Notes: a model not told the origin generated them from the sequence alone. Numbered from the stretch's first letter, positions 33,600 through 46,669 are shown. The stretch is DNA of 64,000 nt from Climacium dendroides (GCA_950106755.1 OX467082.1:36456001-36520000), one strand, 5' to 3'. Translations and numbers: made by a program.

Positions 33600-34065
33600 C
33601 TGAAGCTCTCGTAAAATTCAGGTCGTGGTGCTCCCCGACGCCTCGCAAGACGCAGATTTGTGCGTGGGGGGTGAGAAAAGCAAATCAATCAACGAAAGCC
33701 AAAGGGGGTAAGGAAGCCCGAGAGCAGCAGCAGCAGCAATCCGTGCAATGCCTCCATGATCTCGCCGAGAAGGGAAGCAAAACGTGATGCTGGGCACCAA
33801 CCCAACTTAGGAGGACCTGTGCAAACGACAGGCAAGGGGGAGCACTCAGGCCGCCAGCGTTTCTGGCCCTTGATGGAGGGAGAGCAAGCATCTACGGTAC
33901 ACGTTTCTCGACGGCAGGAGACGGACGCGGACGGATGGGGACAGGGACGGACGCGGATGGGCGGCGCGGCAGTTCACGTCCGCAAACAGGGGGATCCGGT
34001 TCTGTGGAACGATTAATTTAGGTGACGACGTGCCTACCCGAAAATGTACTTTTAGTATTCTGTAA
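33600..34065 (-). promoter_or_regulatory. Probable first non-coding exon and promoter of the TRF-like gene
   Basis: GC-richer sequence upstream of the inferred 5'UTR donor, with GGACGCGGA-type repeats at about 33911-33962 and a CAG run at 33724-33738. Composition falls back to AT-rich by 34080, marking the edge of the gene neighbourhood. No TATA box is clear. Confidence 0.35.
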
Positions 34066-34081
34066 CCCCCCCCCCCCCCCC
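34066..34081. repeat. Poly-C tract of 16 bases
   Basis: An uninterrupted run of cytosines at the boundary between the TRF-like gene neighbourhood and the gene-free right half. Confidence 0.9.
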
Positions 34082-34322
34082 GAAGTGTATATATAATAAT
34101 AACTTCCAGTGTGCCCTGTGCCACATAGTAATAAAAGTAAAGTAAAAGTAATTTTCTGATTTTTTAATTCATAAAAACTTTAAATAAATAAATGACTTTC
34201 ACCTTGTAGGTTCAAATGCCATGAAACAAAGCCTGTGCACCCCCTTTCACAAAGAACTTCCCAACGGTACCAAATACACAACCAAAGATGCATGGTTCAA
34301 GAGATCTCAATGTAACAAACAA

Positions 34323-34348
34323 AACGAACGAACGAACGAACGAACGAA
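34323..34348. repeat. (GAAC)n microsatellite
   Basis: About six tandem acga/gaac units, perfect in register. Confidence 0.9.
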
Positions 34349-34379
34349 TTTAATGGATGGATATTGTGCCCCCTACTTT

Positions 34380-34640
34380 ATAATATTTTCTAGGTGGAGC
34401 AAGATGTTTTGTGGATAGAGTTAGAATATTTTTTGTTTTCAAATTCTTGACTCAAAGGTAACATTGTTTACTAATGAAGCAAGGGTCCTTTTTGCATCCT
34501 TCAAAAGGGGCAACAAAATTGTCTTATATGGTTTGTCAGCCAAACCTAATTTCTTTAATTCACTGATAAGTCCCTCGTAGGGATCTAGCAATGTATAATA
34601 CCTTCCTAGCAGGGGGGACTATTATTTGATTGTACAATGT
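34380..34640 (+). repeat. Dispersed repeat E, copy 2
   Basis: Matches 12166-12450: 'aacattgtttactaatgaag', 'ttgcatccttcaaaagggg' and 'atgtataatacctt' have counterparts in the same order. It is non-coding. Confidence 0.6.
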
Positions 34641-34839
34641 TATGAAGCAAATTGAGATGAGTAAGTTGTAGCTTTTTTAAGGTAAATGCACCTATCTTAA
34701 TATGATTATTACACTATAAAACAAATAAGTTTTGTACTACTGCAAATATACAAAAGAGAATGTTGGAGATTTTTTTACATGTTGGCAAAGACTTTTGAAC
34801 CTAAAAAAGACGGGGTTGCTCAATTTTTACCCCTATATG

Positions 34840-36805
34840 ATTAGAAAGCCCATATTGGATATTTTCATTTCTCATGGAGGCCACTATCAAGTTTAAGAAA
34901 ATATATATCTTTTAATTGTTATTAGGAGAACGTGTGTCATATTGTAAGTTTTTTAGAACACTACTTTGTACGAAGTTTGACTAAGCAATTGTAGGCTAAT
35001 GAGATAAAATGTATTTTTGGTTTAAAAAAATATTCTAATTTGATTGATTTTTAGAATCCCACTACAATCTAGCTAACTCAATTGAAATATATTGTCCAAA
35101 ATTTCAAAGTGAAAAAACTCATTGATATTTAAATATTTACTTCAAAGATAGATTTTCTATAATATTTGTGAAGTTCATCTTTGAAATTTTATTCTGAAAA
35201 AAAATGTGAATCCCACAACTTCTACAAATTAATGATCTATTTTGAAATTAAATTGAAAATCCATGAAAAAAATCCAAGAAAAAAGAATTCAAATATAAAA
35301 AAATTTGCATGTTGCCCAACTTATCCATGATGAGAACAAAAAGACTAATTTAAACATAATTTTCGTATCCACCAATCCAAAGTATATGAAATTTGTTTTG
35401 CATTCAAGACAATTATTGTGTGTATCTATGTACAAAGATCAATTGTAGGATAAAAAAGAATTGAGATGACAATTGCATGCCTAAAACTGATTAAAGTCCC
35501 CAAATCTCTCCTCATTCATTTCAGGGTTAATGTTCCAACTAATTAAATATGAATTGTGTATTTGATGAAGAGCATTCATGTGTATCCTAAGTGAATCCAA
35601 AATTCATTTGGTGTATAATGAGAAAATACATTCACAACATTGACATGTTAATAGAAGAGTTAAAAATGAAAGAAATTGTACCAAAAGAGATGGTTCCCTT
35701 ATAAAGCAATCATTTTTGTATTATCAATCTCTACTTTATTGTAGTCATTGCACCACTCAACTTCTTAGATATTTTGCATAGAAAACGTTCTTTCTAAAAT
35801 GAAGTCAATTCTATTATATAAGTCCTCCATCTTTAAGTTGAAGTTGTCTTCGTATTGTTCACAATTTTGTTTATTTTGCATGTTCAATTTCTATCAAGAA
35901 AATAAGGGCTACATTTTGGAAAGGTCAGTTATAAATGTAATGACCTTAATTACATTATTCACCATAAATATCCATTTGCATGGTTTAATTATATTGTGGG
36001 TTTCTTACTTTCTAAATTCTTTTATGAAGTTCTAGAAATTAGTTTATTACATCATATACATCAAATTCTAGTCAGTCCAAACGAATCAAATTTCATATAC
36101 ATTACATTGTCTTTTGAGATGTGATTCTCTATACAATATTCAAATATTTTCTTTTTAACTTCTACAAAAAATTTGTGTTTTTCAAACTTTTTAATTTCTA
36201 CAATGAACAAAACTATTGCCCTTATTCTTCAATTATGGTTTTCACATGGTACACACTTTCTTCCACTTTTACATTGGAATTCAAGCTAATCTTTCATACA
36301 CCACAACTATGCATTTGTTTGTTTGTTTTTTGATGTGTACATTTGTAATGACTAAAGCACTTATGCATGAATTTTTTTACTTTTTTAATAGTAATCTTTA
36401 TAATAGAGTTGATTGTGATTGTGAGGGTGGTTCAACACATAATCACCAAATCATATTTATCCCTATATATATAATTCACTCACCATTATTGCTATGTTGC
36501 AATGAAATATGATTTCATGAGGTTTCATATTTGACATGATTACTATTTACAAAATTTGCTTTTAAATGCAAAAAATATTTTAAAATATTTTGAAAGAGCA
36601 ATAAAGAAGACAATGCAAAAATCATGGATTTTTTTGGCAAAAGCTATATTAGTTGCCTTGAGGCTAACATCCCATTCCTATTGCTCATCAAAAGTTCATG
36701 ATGATCATCTGACATATGTGTCTTTTCCCAAAAACTTTTGTCAATGCTATGATAATTGCAATAGTTTCCACTCTTGAAAAATATACTAATATTTTCATAA
36801 AGTTA
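34840..36805 (+). repeat. Large dispersed repeat D, copy 2 (uninterrupted)
   Basis: Collinear with 21170-23069 plus 25168-25330, and with the reverse complement of 46670-48620. The right part includes a segment translating as NLYNRVDCDCEGGSTHN, also encoded on the minus strand near 47100 as NLYNRIDCDCEDGSTHN, but the surrounding frame is short. It is the best reference copy for the family. Confidence 0.75.
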
Positions 36806-39138
36806 TTTAAATGAATTTATTAAAAATGAATTTTTAAACTAATTAACTATTAGAATTTTAAAAATATTGAACTTATTTGGGTGTATAAAACTAATACTTT
36901 GGATTTCTAAAAATACAAAAATTTATTGCAAATTGTAGGATAAAACAATCATTTGTTGATGACAATTTGATAAAAGTTGTTGACTTTAATCTTTAGATAA
37001 TTATATAAAGAATATATCTTTGCACTAAATAATATTTGATGATGAATTTGTGAACTAAAATTTAAAAATTCCTTCTAAATGATATCATTTACACTATGAT
37101 TTTTATAATATTTGTTCTTTTTGTTTATTCGTCCCAAAATACAACGGGTAGTTTATTGTAGCAATGTAATTCAAACACAATTTTAACATTAAAAAGGATT
37201 TAATCTCATTTGTGAGCAACAAATAATGTAAAGTTCAAGAAGTGCAAGTTATCATCCAATTTGTAGATAAAATAATTCTAAAAGTTGATATTTTTATATT
37301 AATTTGAAGACAATTGGGTCAATGTTGGCCAAAATAAATTGTTAGTCTTATATGTATATTTCTTCCAAATTATTGAATTTCATAATCACTTACACTTTAT
37401 TGGTTTCCATAGTTAAATAATCCATTGTGAAAATACAATTTGTTTAACACATTTTCTAAGGTAGGAGTACTATATTTTGTTATCATTCATTCATTTTTAT
37501 TAATAGAAAAGTTATTATCATTTTTGAATTGTAATGACAAACAGCTTATTTATTATAGAATCATTTTAATATTATGTGAATTAAATAAATTATCTAATTT
37601 TTATAACTTTAATACAACATAAAAAGACTAATATTACGAGATAAAGGGAATGAAATAATATGATTCTTATTAATTAATTATCAAAATCAAACCTATATGT
37701 AGTGAATTCTCACGTAAAAATCTCTCATATTGGATTTAAATAATATATAAATAAGCAATAATTAAATTGAACATATTTTTGTATTTTAAATTTTAATGTG
37801 TGTTTTCAAAATAATTTTGAAAATTGTACCTTAAACACAATAATACATGTTGAAGATATAACACTTAAGATAAAACTCGCTAAAGAAGTATCTTCACTAT
37901 AGCTTATCACTTTGTGAAAGATACCTTTTGGGCATCTATTATCTTATTTTATATTCAATATATACCGCTATAGCCCACTTGTGTTACAAAATTCATGTTG
38001 CAAATATTATAAACAATTAAGATAAGAATCTTGATCAATTTCAATAGGTAAGTAGAAGAGAACTTCTTATGTATAACAAAAGATCATTTAAATGAAACCT
38101 TTAAAAATTGAGTTGTATAGAAATTTACCATAATATTTCAAAATTACATTCACTTGGCTTTCTACATCTACAACATTCCTTTCCAATCACTAATTGATCT
38201 ATTATGTCCAATTTTCATTCTATTGTATCTTCTAATCTTGAAAATTTTACTTTTATTGACATATAACTAACATTATTCAAAGGAATAGAAACATGAAATT
38301 ACACCTAATAAAATGAAAATATTTTGATTATTTTAATATGCTTACTAAAATTTATAAATTTATAAATAAAAAGTATGAACAAAACAAGCCCCCTCACATG
38401 AATTTGAATAATTTTGCATGAACATAGTTTAATTAGTATAAACCCTTAGATGAAATTGAGAGTAAAATGTGGATATTATATTTGAATCATGATTACTCTT
38501 ATGTGATTAAGTGGGACTACCCTTTAAGATCATTTTTTTGGCTAAAAAGTAAACACTTTAGAACATGAGTTAAAGGGTTTGTAGGTAGATTAATCAAATT
38601 TGTTGTTTTACCTAGCTATTGCTTTGGTCTTTCATGCAAAGTTGAATGACAATCACAATGATAAATATAATATTAAAATAATAAAGACCAATTTTATTTA
38701 AAATATTATAAACTAGTTACCATGATAATGTGCCTTGTATATTTATATAGCTCTAAAATTAATGCAAGTTAGTATTAATAGTGCAAGGCACAACAATTGA
38801 ATTCAAATTGAATTTTTTTAGATTGTACATTTTAATATTAAATAATAATATAAAATTTAAGTTACAATATGGATTTTAGATAAAGCTTTTTATGCACTTT
38901 GCACACTCGACTTATGTATACTTATAAAACTTTCAGTATATAGATTTTTTTCAAAAGTTTTTTATATATATAAATATAACAAAAAAATTTAGTAGCTCTT
39001 CCCAAAAAATAATTTTTTATAATATAGTGATTAAGATAATATTTTCTTCTATATTTATTTGTAGGTAAAATCCTACAAAAATCTTTAGAAATCAAAATCA
39101 TTGAAGGCCTAAGAAACACAAATGTAAACGGCAAGGTT
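36806..39138. other. Very AT-rich DNA, no gene seen
   Basis: Dominated by short A/T words; no frame above about 70 codons, no RNA gene and no boundary-marked repeat recognised. Confidence 0.45.
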
Positions 39139-39660
39139 GGATTTATTTTTCTTATAATGGAAGAGGCAATTGAAACTATTTGTTTAAGACTTCATATTAA
39201 ATCTTAACAAAAGTCATAATTTTTAGATAATTTAAAATATTTGATTCAATTTAAAATAATAATTTAAGTACATCTTTGAAAACTCTCTTGTTATATGGTG
39301 TCTATATTACATTATGCACAATCCAACTTCTCATGCAATAAATATCTTTTAGTGTAAATTAATGCATTATTGTTTTCTACACTAGAAATGACAACCAATT
39401 TTATCTCCCCCCCAATTTTTTTTCCATCAAAATCCACTTTAAACTATCATTTCCAAATTAGAGAGTAAAAATTTAAGAATTTTGTTTTTTTACATATATT
39501 TAATTGTAGAACCTTGCTCTAGATTATCGGTAGTGGGTAAGAAATTTCAAAAAGTTTGCCCTCATAGTTTGCACAAAATGTTTTTCTTTGTGCCTTGCCC
39601 AACTAGCTTGATTATAAGGTTTAGGATCCTCTCAGTTTTAAATTTTTAAATTTTAAATTT
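39139..39660 (-). repeat. Repeat G, left arm of a distant inverted pair
   Basis: Reverse complement of 44590-45110: 'cttctcatgcaataaatatc' at about 39331 pairs with 'gatatttattgcatgagaa' near 44927, and 'ataatggaagaggcaattg' pairs with the segment near 45100. The arms are separated by about 4.9 kb. Confidence 0.7.
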
Positions 39661-40029
39661 TGTTACATTAGGTTGGATTGAAGATTTGAAACAGAATTAT
39701 TAAAAAGATTGGCATTTTTCTATAGAAACTTTGTTATATAAAAGTAAATTTCAAGAAGGAAAGAAAAACTAAATGTTTGATTGTTAAAAAATGGAATTGA
39801 ACCACAAAAATTTAAACATTGAAATTGCTCTAGAGTAATAAAAAAATACCACTAATGAATCTTTTTATTTAGAATATTGTGAAAACTAAGTTTATAAACA
39901 AATTCAATACATTGAATTTTATTATAAATTGCTTGCCTAGAAAACAATTTATTCTATAATTTTGTGGTTACTAATTCAAATATTAGAATGAATACATCAA
40001 ACCTTTTCTAGTAGATAAAAACATATCCT
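39661..40029. other. AT-rich DNA, no gene seen
   Basis: No feature beyond poly-A/T-rich words. Confidence 0.35.
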
Positions 40030-40190
40030 ACTATTTAACCTTTAAACAACGTCAATGCCAAAAAGTGGCCAATGGATGACTTGATTGTTCAATGTTAAAA
40101 TAAAGAATGCACATATTAGTTCAATAATCCAAGCATTTCAATGACGTCCTTAGCCATGGGGGGCACGTCCTTCAAAGGTTAAAAAATAAA
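40030..40190 (+). repeat. Dispersed repeat H, copy 1
   Basis: Contains 'ggatgacttgattgttcaatg', 'aagaatgcacatattagttc' and 'ccttagccatggggggcacg'; the same order of blocks occurs at 56490-56690 and 63000-63175. Confidence 0.6.
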
Positions 40191-40559
40191 ATTTATTTTA
40201 GTTCAAATTATTATTAGGGTTGTGTCAACTTAGAGAGACATGAATTTGGCTTCTTGACACAAATTTAAATTTAAATGATACTCACCAAAAGCTAATTTGT
40301 ATTTTCATCTTTAAATTAAAAAAACCATGCAAAAAATAGAGATTAAAGAAACTTGCTCAAACTATTTTTTGTGCCCCAAAAGAACCACGGGTCTCTTAAA
40401 GTGAAAAATTCAAAAATTTGAGTCTTTAGATTTAATTTTTTAATTTGCCTTTTAAAACTTCATTAGTATCAATTTTTAATGTCTCTAGTATTTTTTTTTT
40501 TGATATTTACAATTAAATTATTTTGGTTTTAAAATTTTAAATTAAATTATTTTGGTTTT

Positions 40560-42010
40560 GGTATTGAAAACTGTGGTGGTTCCTAAAAGATTGAATGGTT
40601 GCGTTGGCATTAGGAAAATGCACAAATCTCCCTTCATTGATGTAGTTTTGCACATACGTCCTCATCATCAAGATGATGAAAGCCAATGTCTCGGGTGTGA
40701 TGTGGAACCCACAATGTATGCTATTGCGAAGAGGCTACACAATAAACAATTGGTCAATGTACCTTAGAGGTATCTATGATCGGCATGTAACATTTTTTTA
40801 GTCAGTCAAAACTTGACATTAAGAGGTAGATGCCTTTTACATGACATCAACGAGTTATAAAAAGTATACATCTCAAAAGTGTCAATAAGCAAGGACCCAA
40901 TAGGTGCTGTCAACATTAATGGACTTGCAAATACAAGCTTATGAGATTTGACATCAAGAAGTTGGTGCCTTTTATATGGCACCAAAGAGTAGTAAAAGTG
41001 CATGGCCTGTAAGTGTCAATAAACAAGGATTCAATGGATGTAGTCATCATTGATGAATTGTAAGTACAAATTTATGAAAGCATGACATGTGGCATAGTGT
41101 ATTGGATATCAATGCACCTTATAGCTCCACCTTTGTAGTTTGGTGTCATACAACATGTTGAATGTGGCGTCCAAGTGCTGGCACCAAGCCTCTATAATAT
41201 TGGTTCCTAGCCAAGAAAATGGTTGGTTGTGTTGGCATTAGAAAACGGCACAAACCTTCCTTTATTGATGTAGTTTTGCACATGTGTCCTCATTATCAAG
41301 ACAATGTAACCTGATGTCTCGGGCAAGATGCAAAATCTACAATGTATACTATTGTGAAGACCCTACACAACAAACCGTTGGATTGTTATTTGATGTCAAT
41401 GTTTGTGATGGGCGTGTAACTGACATATCCTTTAGTCAAGACTTGACATCAAGAAGTAGGTGCCTTTTACATGGCATCAATGAGTTGTAAAAGTGCATGA
41501 CTCACAAGCATCAACATCAAAATATTTTTTTCATTTATTTTAGGTAATGCAAAAAGCGATAATCACTCAAAGAATGAAGCTATTTATATATGTAGAAATG
41601 GATGAAACTTACAATCTATGGATGAAATTCCATTTATTCATCCAAAATAATGTATGTTCATCCAAAATATAGTAATATGTCTTAAGATTTGGTAGCAAAT
41701 TAGCAATTTCATCCATTGCAAAGATTCTCCTAAAAAACCATTGCTTTTCAACAAAAAATCACTTGGTCAACAAGCAAAGATCATCGAATGTTGTCAATAG
41801 TCCAAGTACAAATCTATGAAACTTGACATCAAGAGGCAGATGCCTTTAATAAGCCATCAAATGAATACATCGGAAAAATACACGACTTGCAAGCATCAAT
41901 AGGCAAGGATTTAGCGGGATTGTCAACATTGATGAATTAAAAGTACAATCCTACAAGCGCATGACACGTGGCATAGTGTATTGGGTATGAATGCATCTTG
42001 TAGTCCTATC
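40560..42010 (+). repeat. 628-bp tandem repeat with internal sub-repeats
   Basis: gttggcatta starts at 40603 and recurs at 41231; the following 250 bp (including 'attgatgtagttttgcaca' and 'atgtctcggg') align between the two. A third, partial copy covers about 41800-42010 ('gtggcatagtgtattgg'). Inside, a block starting acttgacatcaagaagtag recurs near 40809, 40946, 41443 and 41836. Frames are short and interrupted. Confidence 0.75.
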
Positions 42011-42780
42011 TCTATAGTTTAGTGTCATGCAACTAGTTTGTTTGTTTTTCTTTTTAATGAAGTGTCAAAGTGTCAATAGAAAATGTTATAGTGGTGCTCC
42101 AAATTTAAATATTCATTTACATAGAGGCTTTTGGAGACTATAATTAAAATTAAAATTTGTGCCAAGATGTTAAATTTATGTCTTAGTAAATTCAAAACGA
42201 CCCCCCCTACCAGTAATTTTAATTCAAAAAAATATTTTATAATAAAGTACATTTTTGTCTACCAAAAAAAAGTTTAATTCATTCTATTTGAATTAGTGAT
42301 GATAAAATTATAAAACAAATTATTTTTTAGGTAGTCAACTTAAGAAAAATTAACGTATTGAATTTAATTTTGAATTTAATTTTTACAATTTTCCAAATAA
42401 AAGGGTTCATTAATGGTATTGTTTTATTACTAGAACAATCTTAGTGGTGGAATTTGGGTGATTCAATTCCATCTTACAACTATCAACAATTAAGTTTTTC
42501 TTTTCACAAATAGAAAAATCTTCAATTAAAACAATTGAAAACTGTTGTTTACATCTATTATTTTTGTCGCGTTGTACTGGTCAAAATTACATTCAAAATT
42601 ATTGATATGTTATGTTGTTTTGGTCAAATTTGAAAAAAAATTGTCAAATTTTTTTTCTGCTCAGAAAATTAATTTTTTTCAACTACCTGAATATCCAGGA
42701 AACTTGAAAAATCAATTTTTTTTTCTACTACTTGCCCACCATGCGGGCAAAGCCACCTAAACAACCCACCACACAAGTGG
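42011..42780. other. AT-rich DNA, no gene seen
   Basis: No coding or RNA feature recognised; some poly-T-rich stretches. Confidence 0.35.
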
Positions 42781-42852
42781 GCGCCACCCATGAGGTTTGA
42801 TCTTTGTACCTCATATTTGAGGTCCAAGAATCTTACCATTATACCACATCAT
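42781..42852 (-). repeat. tRNA-like (SINE head or tRNA pseudogene) segment
   Basis: On the minus strand, TGGTATAATGGTAAGATTC resembles a tRNA A box, ACCTC-AAATAT-GAGGT forms a hairpin at the anticodon position, and AGATCAAACCT resembles a degenerate B box at about the right distance. The acceptor ends do not pair convincingly, so it is not a working tRNA gene; a tRNA-derived SINE head is the likelier reading. Confidence 0.35.
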
Positions 42853-44589
42853 CATTACATGTGTACAACAAGAGTAGAATTTTATTTAACTAGTTTCTCT
42901 AGTATTTTTTTGTTTTTTTATAAATTATGGAGACTTTGGAGGCCATTTTGGCATAGTAAAACAATTGTTTTTTAAAAGCTTTGAACTGAAAAAGTTGTAA
43001 AATCAAGCTAATTTTCATTTCTAAAATTATGTTTGAAATTTTGGAACTTCAATCAAAAGTTATGAACATAATTCAGAGAGGATGTTTGGAAATGTCCCAA
43101 AGAATGTCCTATTCAACCCCTCTCTAAACTTTGCTCTTAACTTTTGATTTAAGGCTCAAAATCTCAAATGAATTTTTGGAGATGAAAGTTAACTTGACTA
43201 TACAACTTTTCTTAGTTCAAAGTTTTCTGAAAAAAGTTATTTTACTATGTTAAAATTGCCACTAAAGTCTTTTGAGCCTAAAAAACATTAAATTGTGAAT
43301 AATTAAGTTCAAAAAAACATTTCCATGATACAATACCCTTTACAAAGTCTTGCACCCCCACTATAAAGTCTAATAAAAAAAATTTGTACTCTGAAGGCCA
43401 TTTTTTCTTTCATACTTTGTCCATTTTTCAAAAAAAGATGTTGGAAAATATTTGCATTGAAGTCTTGTTTTTTAAGTAAAATTTCAAGTTTTTCTAGGGT
43501 ATTTAGATTTATTGGCAAGCATTTTATTAGAAAGTATTTTGGCTAAATTTCAAATTTAATTTTTTTATTTATAGTTCAAAACTCAAAATTTGAATAATTA
43601 AAATTTTAGAATTAAACTTTTAAATGGTTCTAATTTCTATAGTTCAATTTGAATAATTGTTTTTGAATTTAGAACTATGTATTTAAAGTTGAATAGTACA
43701 AAATTTAGTACTTGAATATTGTATAATTTTGAAGTCAAATGTTGAAAAAAATTAGATCTAAATATATAGTTTGGAACTTTGAATCAAATATTTTAGAGTT
43801 TGAAATGTATACTACTGTGAATTTTGAGTATTTTTTATTCAAAATTTAGAATTCTAATCATATGCAAAATGAGAATGAGAATATTTCAAAAGTTCTCTTA
43901 GAAAAGTTATACTATCAAAATTATCAAAAGAAGCAACCAAAAAAATTCTAAAACTTATTGGACTTATTATATTACATTTCGCAATAGAAATATGAATTAA
44001 TCAAAGTATAACTTTACAATATAATTAGATTATAATCTAAAAAAAATTCAGTTGAAAATGGATTCAAATTTTATTTTTAGTCAAATTATAATTTAATCAA
44101 ATTTATTTATTGGATTTTATTATTGGATTCAAATAGTTTAATTAAAATTCAACCCATGTATTCAAACTTTGAAAGAAATTCCAAAAGATTCCTTAAATTT
44201 TTCTAAGATTATTTGAGAAGCCAAATTTCTTTCCAAAGATTCCCTAAGATTTTAAAAAGATTTTTTCAATTTTCCCAAAGTTTCCCTTTAAATTCCAAAA
44301 AAAATCAAAAAAATTCCAAAAGATTTCAAAAGGATTTTGAAAGATTCTAAAAGATTTCAATATATACTAGTTTTAAAAATTTCACACCTCGTAGTATCCA
44401 AATCAACAAAACATAAATCTCATTTGAACAAAAACTTGTTGATTGTTGAAATTCATATTCAATAGTGTCCAAAACGATAGACAATCGTTAAAATTTTGTT
44501 CGATTAATCACTACTTTCTAGTAGTGTTACTTCTTGAATCTACTTTCATGTAACAAAGTCTTAAAGAAAAAATGTCAACAGTTTTTAAT
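42853..44589. other. Highly AT-rich low-complexity DNA
   Basis: Dense runs of words such as ttcaaaatttgaa and ccaaaagatt (for example 44180-44360). No gene. A short palindrome-like cactactttctagtagtg at 44511-44528 echoes the CACTA-ended MITE terminus, but no partner end was found. Confidence 0.4.
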
Positions 44590-45110
44590 AATTTTCAAAT
44601 TTTCAATTCAATATTTCAATGTAATGTAATTTTTAAAATTAAATTTAAAATGTAAAACTAAAAGGATCCAAAGTCTTATTATCAAGTTAGGCAAAGTAAA
44701 AAAAATCATTAGGATACAAACTACAAGATCAAACTTTTTGAGATTTCTTGTACACTTTTTTATACTAAATTAGATCAAGGTCCTATAATTACAAATATAA
44801 AAAAAATTTAAATTTTAAATTTTTGCTTTAGAAATCATAATTTAAAGTTGATTTTGATGAAAAAAATCCTTTTGAAGATTAAATTTATTTATTTTTTGTA
44901 TAAAAAACAACAAAGCTTTAGTTTATGATATTTATTGCATGAGAATTGTGCATTATGTGATATAGACATCATATAACAACAGAGGTTTCAAAAATGTACT
45001 TAAATTGTTATTTTAAATTGAAAAATTAAAATGCTTTGAATTATCTCAAAATTATACTTTAAGATTTGATGTGACAAACAAATGGTTCCAATCACCTCTT
45101 CCATTATGAA
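44590..45110 (+). repeat. Repeat G, right arm of the inverted pair
   Basis: Inverted counterpart of 39139-39660; the pairing continues through 'aaaggatccaaagtcttatt' (near 44663) with the region near 39615-39640. It is non-coding. Confidence 0.7.
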
Positions 45111-45189
45111 ATAGAGATTAAAGCTAAATACTTAAATAAATTCAGTATTTTTTTAATTCTAATAGTTAATCCCTACAAGTTTTTTACTA

Positions 45190-45650
45190 TATTTTCACTA
45201 AAAACACTCCAAAATTGCCATTTCTAATACAAGTATCAAATTTTAGAAAAAAAAAATATAGACTCATGCAACCATATAATTTTGTAGTATGCTGGTTTTA
45301 GAAGATGTGGAATTTTTTTTGAAAAGTTCCACCGTGTAGATTGCAAGACATTAGATGATTTCTGGGTCTAGGAGAGCCGTTTCAAGCCCGTTCCCGACGT
45401 TGGTCCCCCCCCGCAAATTCTGGTGAATAGCTGTTCCCAACAAAAAAAATTAATTACAATCTTGAAATGAAGAAAAAAGTTGATTTTTTTTAGACGTGGG
45501 AGTCTCTCGACCACGGCCCTCTGTAGGGCAGTTTTCACAATTTGGGAACTGCTGGGAACACACAAGCCTCTAGAGGGTTGAAATCTCATCTAATGTATTA
45601 TCTTTTGAAGTGACAAAAATCCTTTTTTGTCCTTGTGAAAAACTGGGCAA
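45190..45650 (+). mobile_element. Repeat family C fragment carrying an insertion
   Basis: The flanks ('cactccaaaattgccatttc', 'gtgtagattgcaag' and then 'cttttgaagtgac') match the family-C element at 61793 (where 'tagattgcaag' is followed directly by 'ttccgaacgttcaaagtga'). The intervening GC-richer 249 bp are an insertion. Confidence 0.55.
45348..45596. mobile_element. 249-bp insertion with perfect 11-bp inverted ends
   Basis: ACATTAGATGA (45348-45358) is the exact reverse complement of TCATCTAATGT (45586-45596), with weaker complementarity further in around CTAGGAGAGC and CCTCTAGAGG. It interrupts a family-C repeat. No clear target duplication is visible, so the superfamily is undetermined. 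It is non-coding. Confidence 0.6.
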
Positions 45651-45759
45651 CTACACCTTAGAAGGTTACATCAATATGAAAAACAAAATGGTGGTGATTC
45701 TTTGAATTCATTCTTCATGGCAAGCTAGCTACATGTTTGAAAAATTTTAGATCATTCAA

Positions 45760-46354
45760 AATTGTACAATATATAAGAAAAAATAATAAGTAGAAAGAAG
45801 TAGTGAATGATTAATCAAAATACTAAATTGTTAATCATTTATTTATGGAATTGAAAAAATAATGCCAACCATTGGAATTACAACATTAATGTTGTAATAA
45901 ACAATGTACACCTAATGTTTTTATTTTTTTTCTAAAAATATTGAAAATTGAGTTAAATAAAGGACTTCAAAGTATAATTTAGAGTAGAGATTTCATAACT
46001 ACTTGTACACTACCTACAACTAAAAATCCTTGTAACTTTTATCTTATTAATCAAAATGGAATGATTCAAAGCTTCCCATGCGTATACAAATCTAGAGAGA
46101 CAATTTCAATTTTTTTTAAAAGCGATTTTTAAAGAAGTTTTTTTGCTACTCAGGTTGCCCACTAAATGTTGAAAATTGCATACCATACAATAACTTTTAA
46201 ACCATGTAAACAAAAGATATGAAAATTGTTGGGCCTTAAAGCTACTCTTGGGTACATGCTATGTAAAAATTTCAAAGAAAAAAAATCTATTTGTAGTGAG
46301 TTGCTAAAAATTGCTATGTTGCTAAAAAATGCCTTTTAATCCTTTAGGGATTAA
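45760..46354 (+). mobile_element. Repeat family B, left-truncated copy 3
   Basis: Collinear with 24555-25083 ('aaacaatgtacacctaatg', 'acttcaaagtataatttagag', 'gaaaattgttgggcct') and ends with CCTTTAGGGATTAA at 46354. The left third of the family is missing. Confidence 0.65.
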
Positions 46355-46669
46355 TTAATTTAGAGATTCAATTTTAGTGAATTAGTTTTTAAAACATAGG
46401 CATTTTCAACAAAATAACATATTCCATATGTCATTTTCAAAGTGTACAATCTAAAACATAAAAGTGACATTATGAATTAGTATACATTTTAGGCATTTAG
46501 AACTAGTGTAGATTTTAGACCACGTGGTATAAAATGCTAAATTGCCATCTTGGACAAATATAGATTTCAACCATCTAAAATTACTATACATTCTAAACCA
46601 CATGTTCTAAACTGTCAAAAATGCCAAAGTTGCGGAATGGCACCATTTTAATGAAATTCCCTCTAAACT

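Noticed and set aside
36216..36512. 98-codon frame with NLYNRVDCDCEGG as a gene
   Set aside because: It lies in repeat D, is truncated on both sides and is matched only by the other repeat copy; similarity reflects repeat descent, not proven coding constraint.
44511..44528. cactactttctagtagtg as a second CACTA-ended MITE
   Set aside because: Only a short palindrome is present; no matching distant terminus or target duplication was found.
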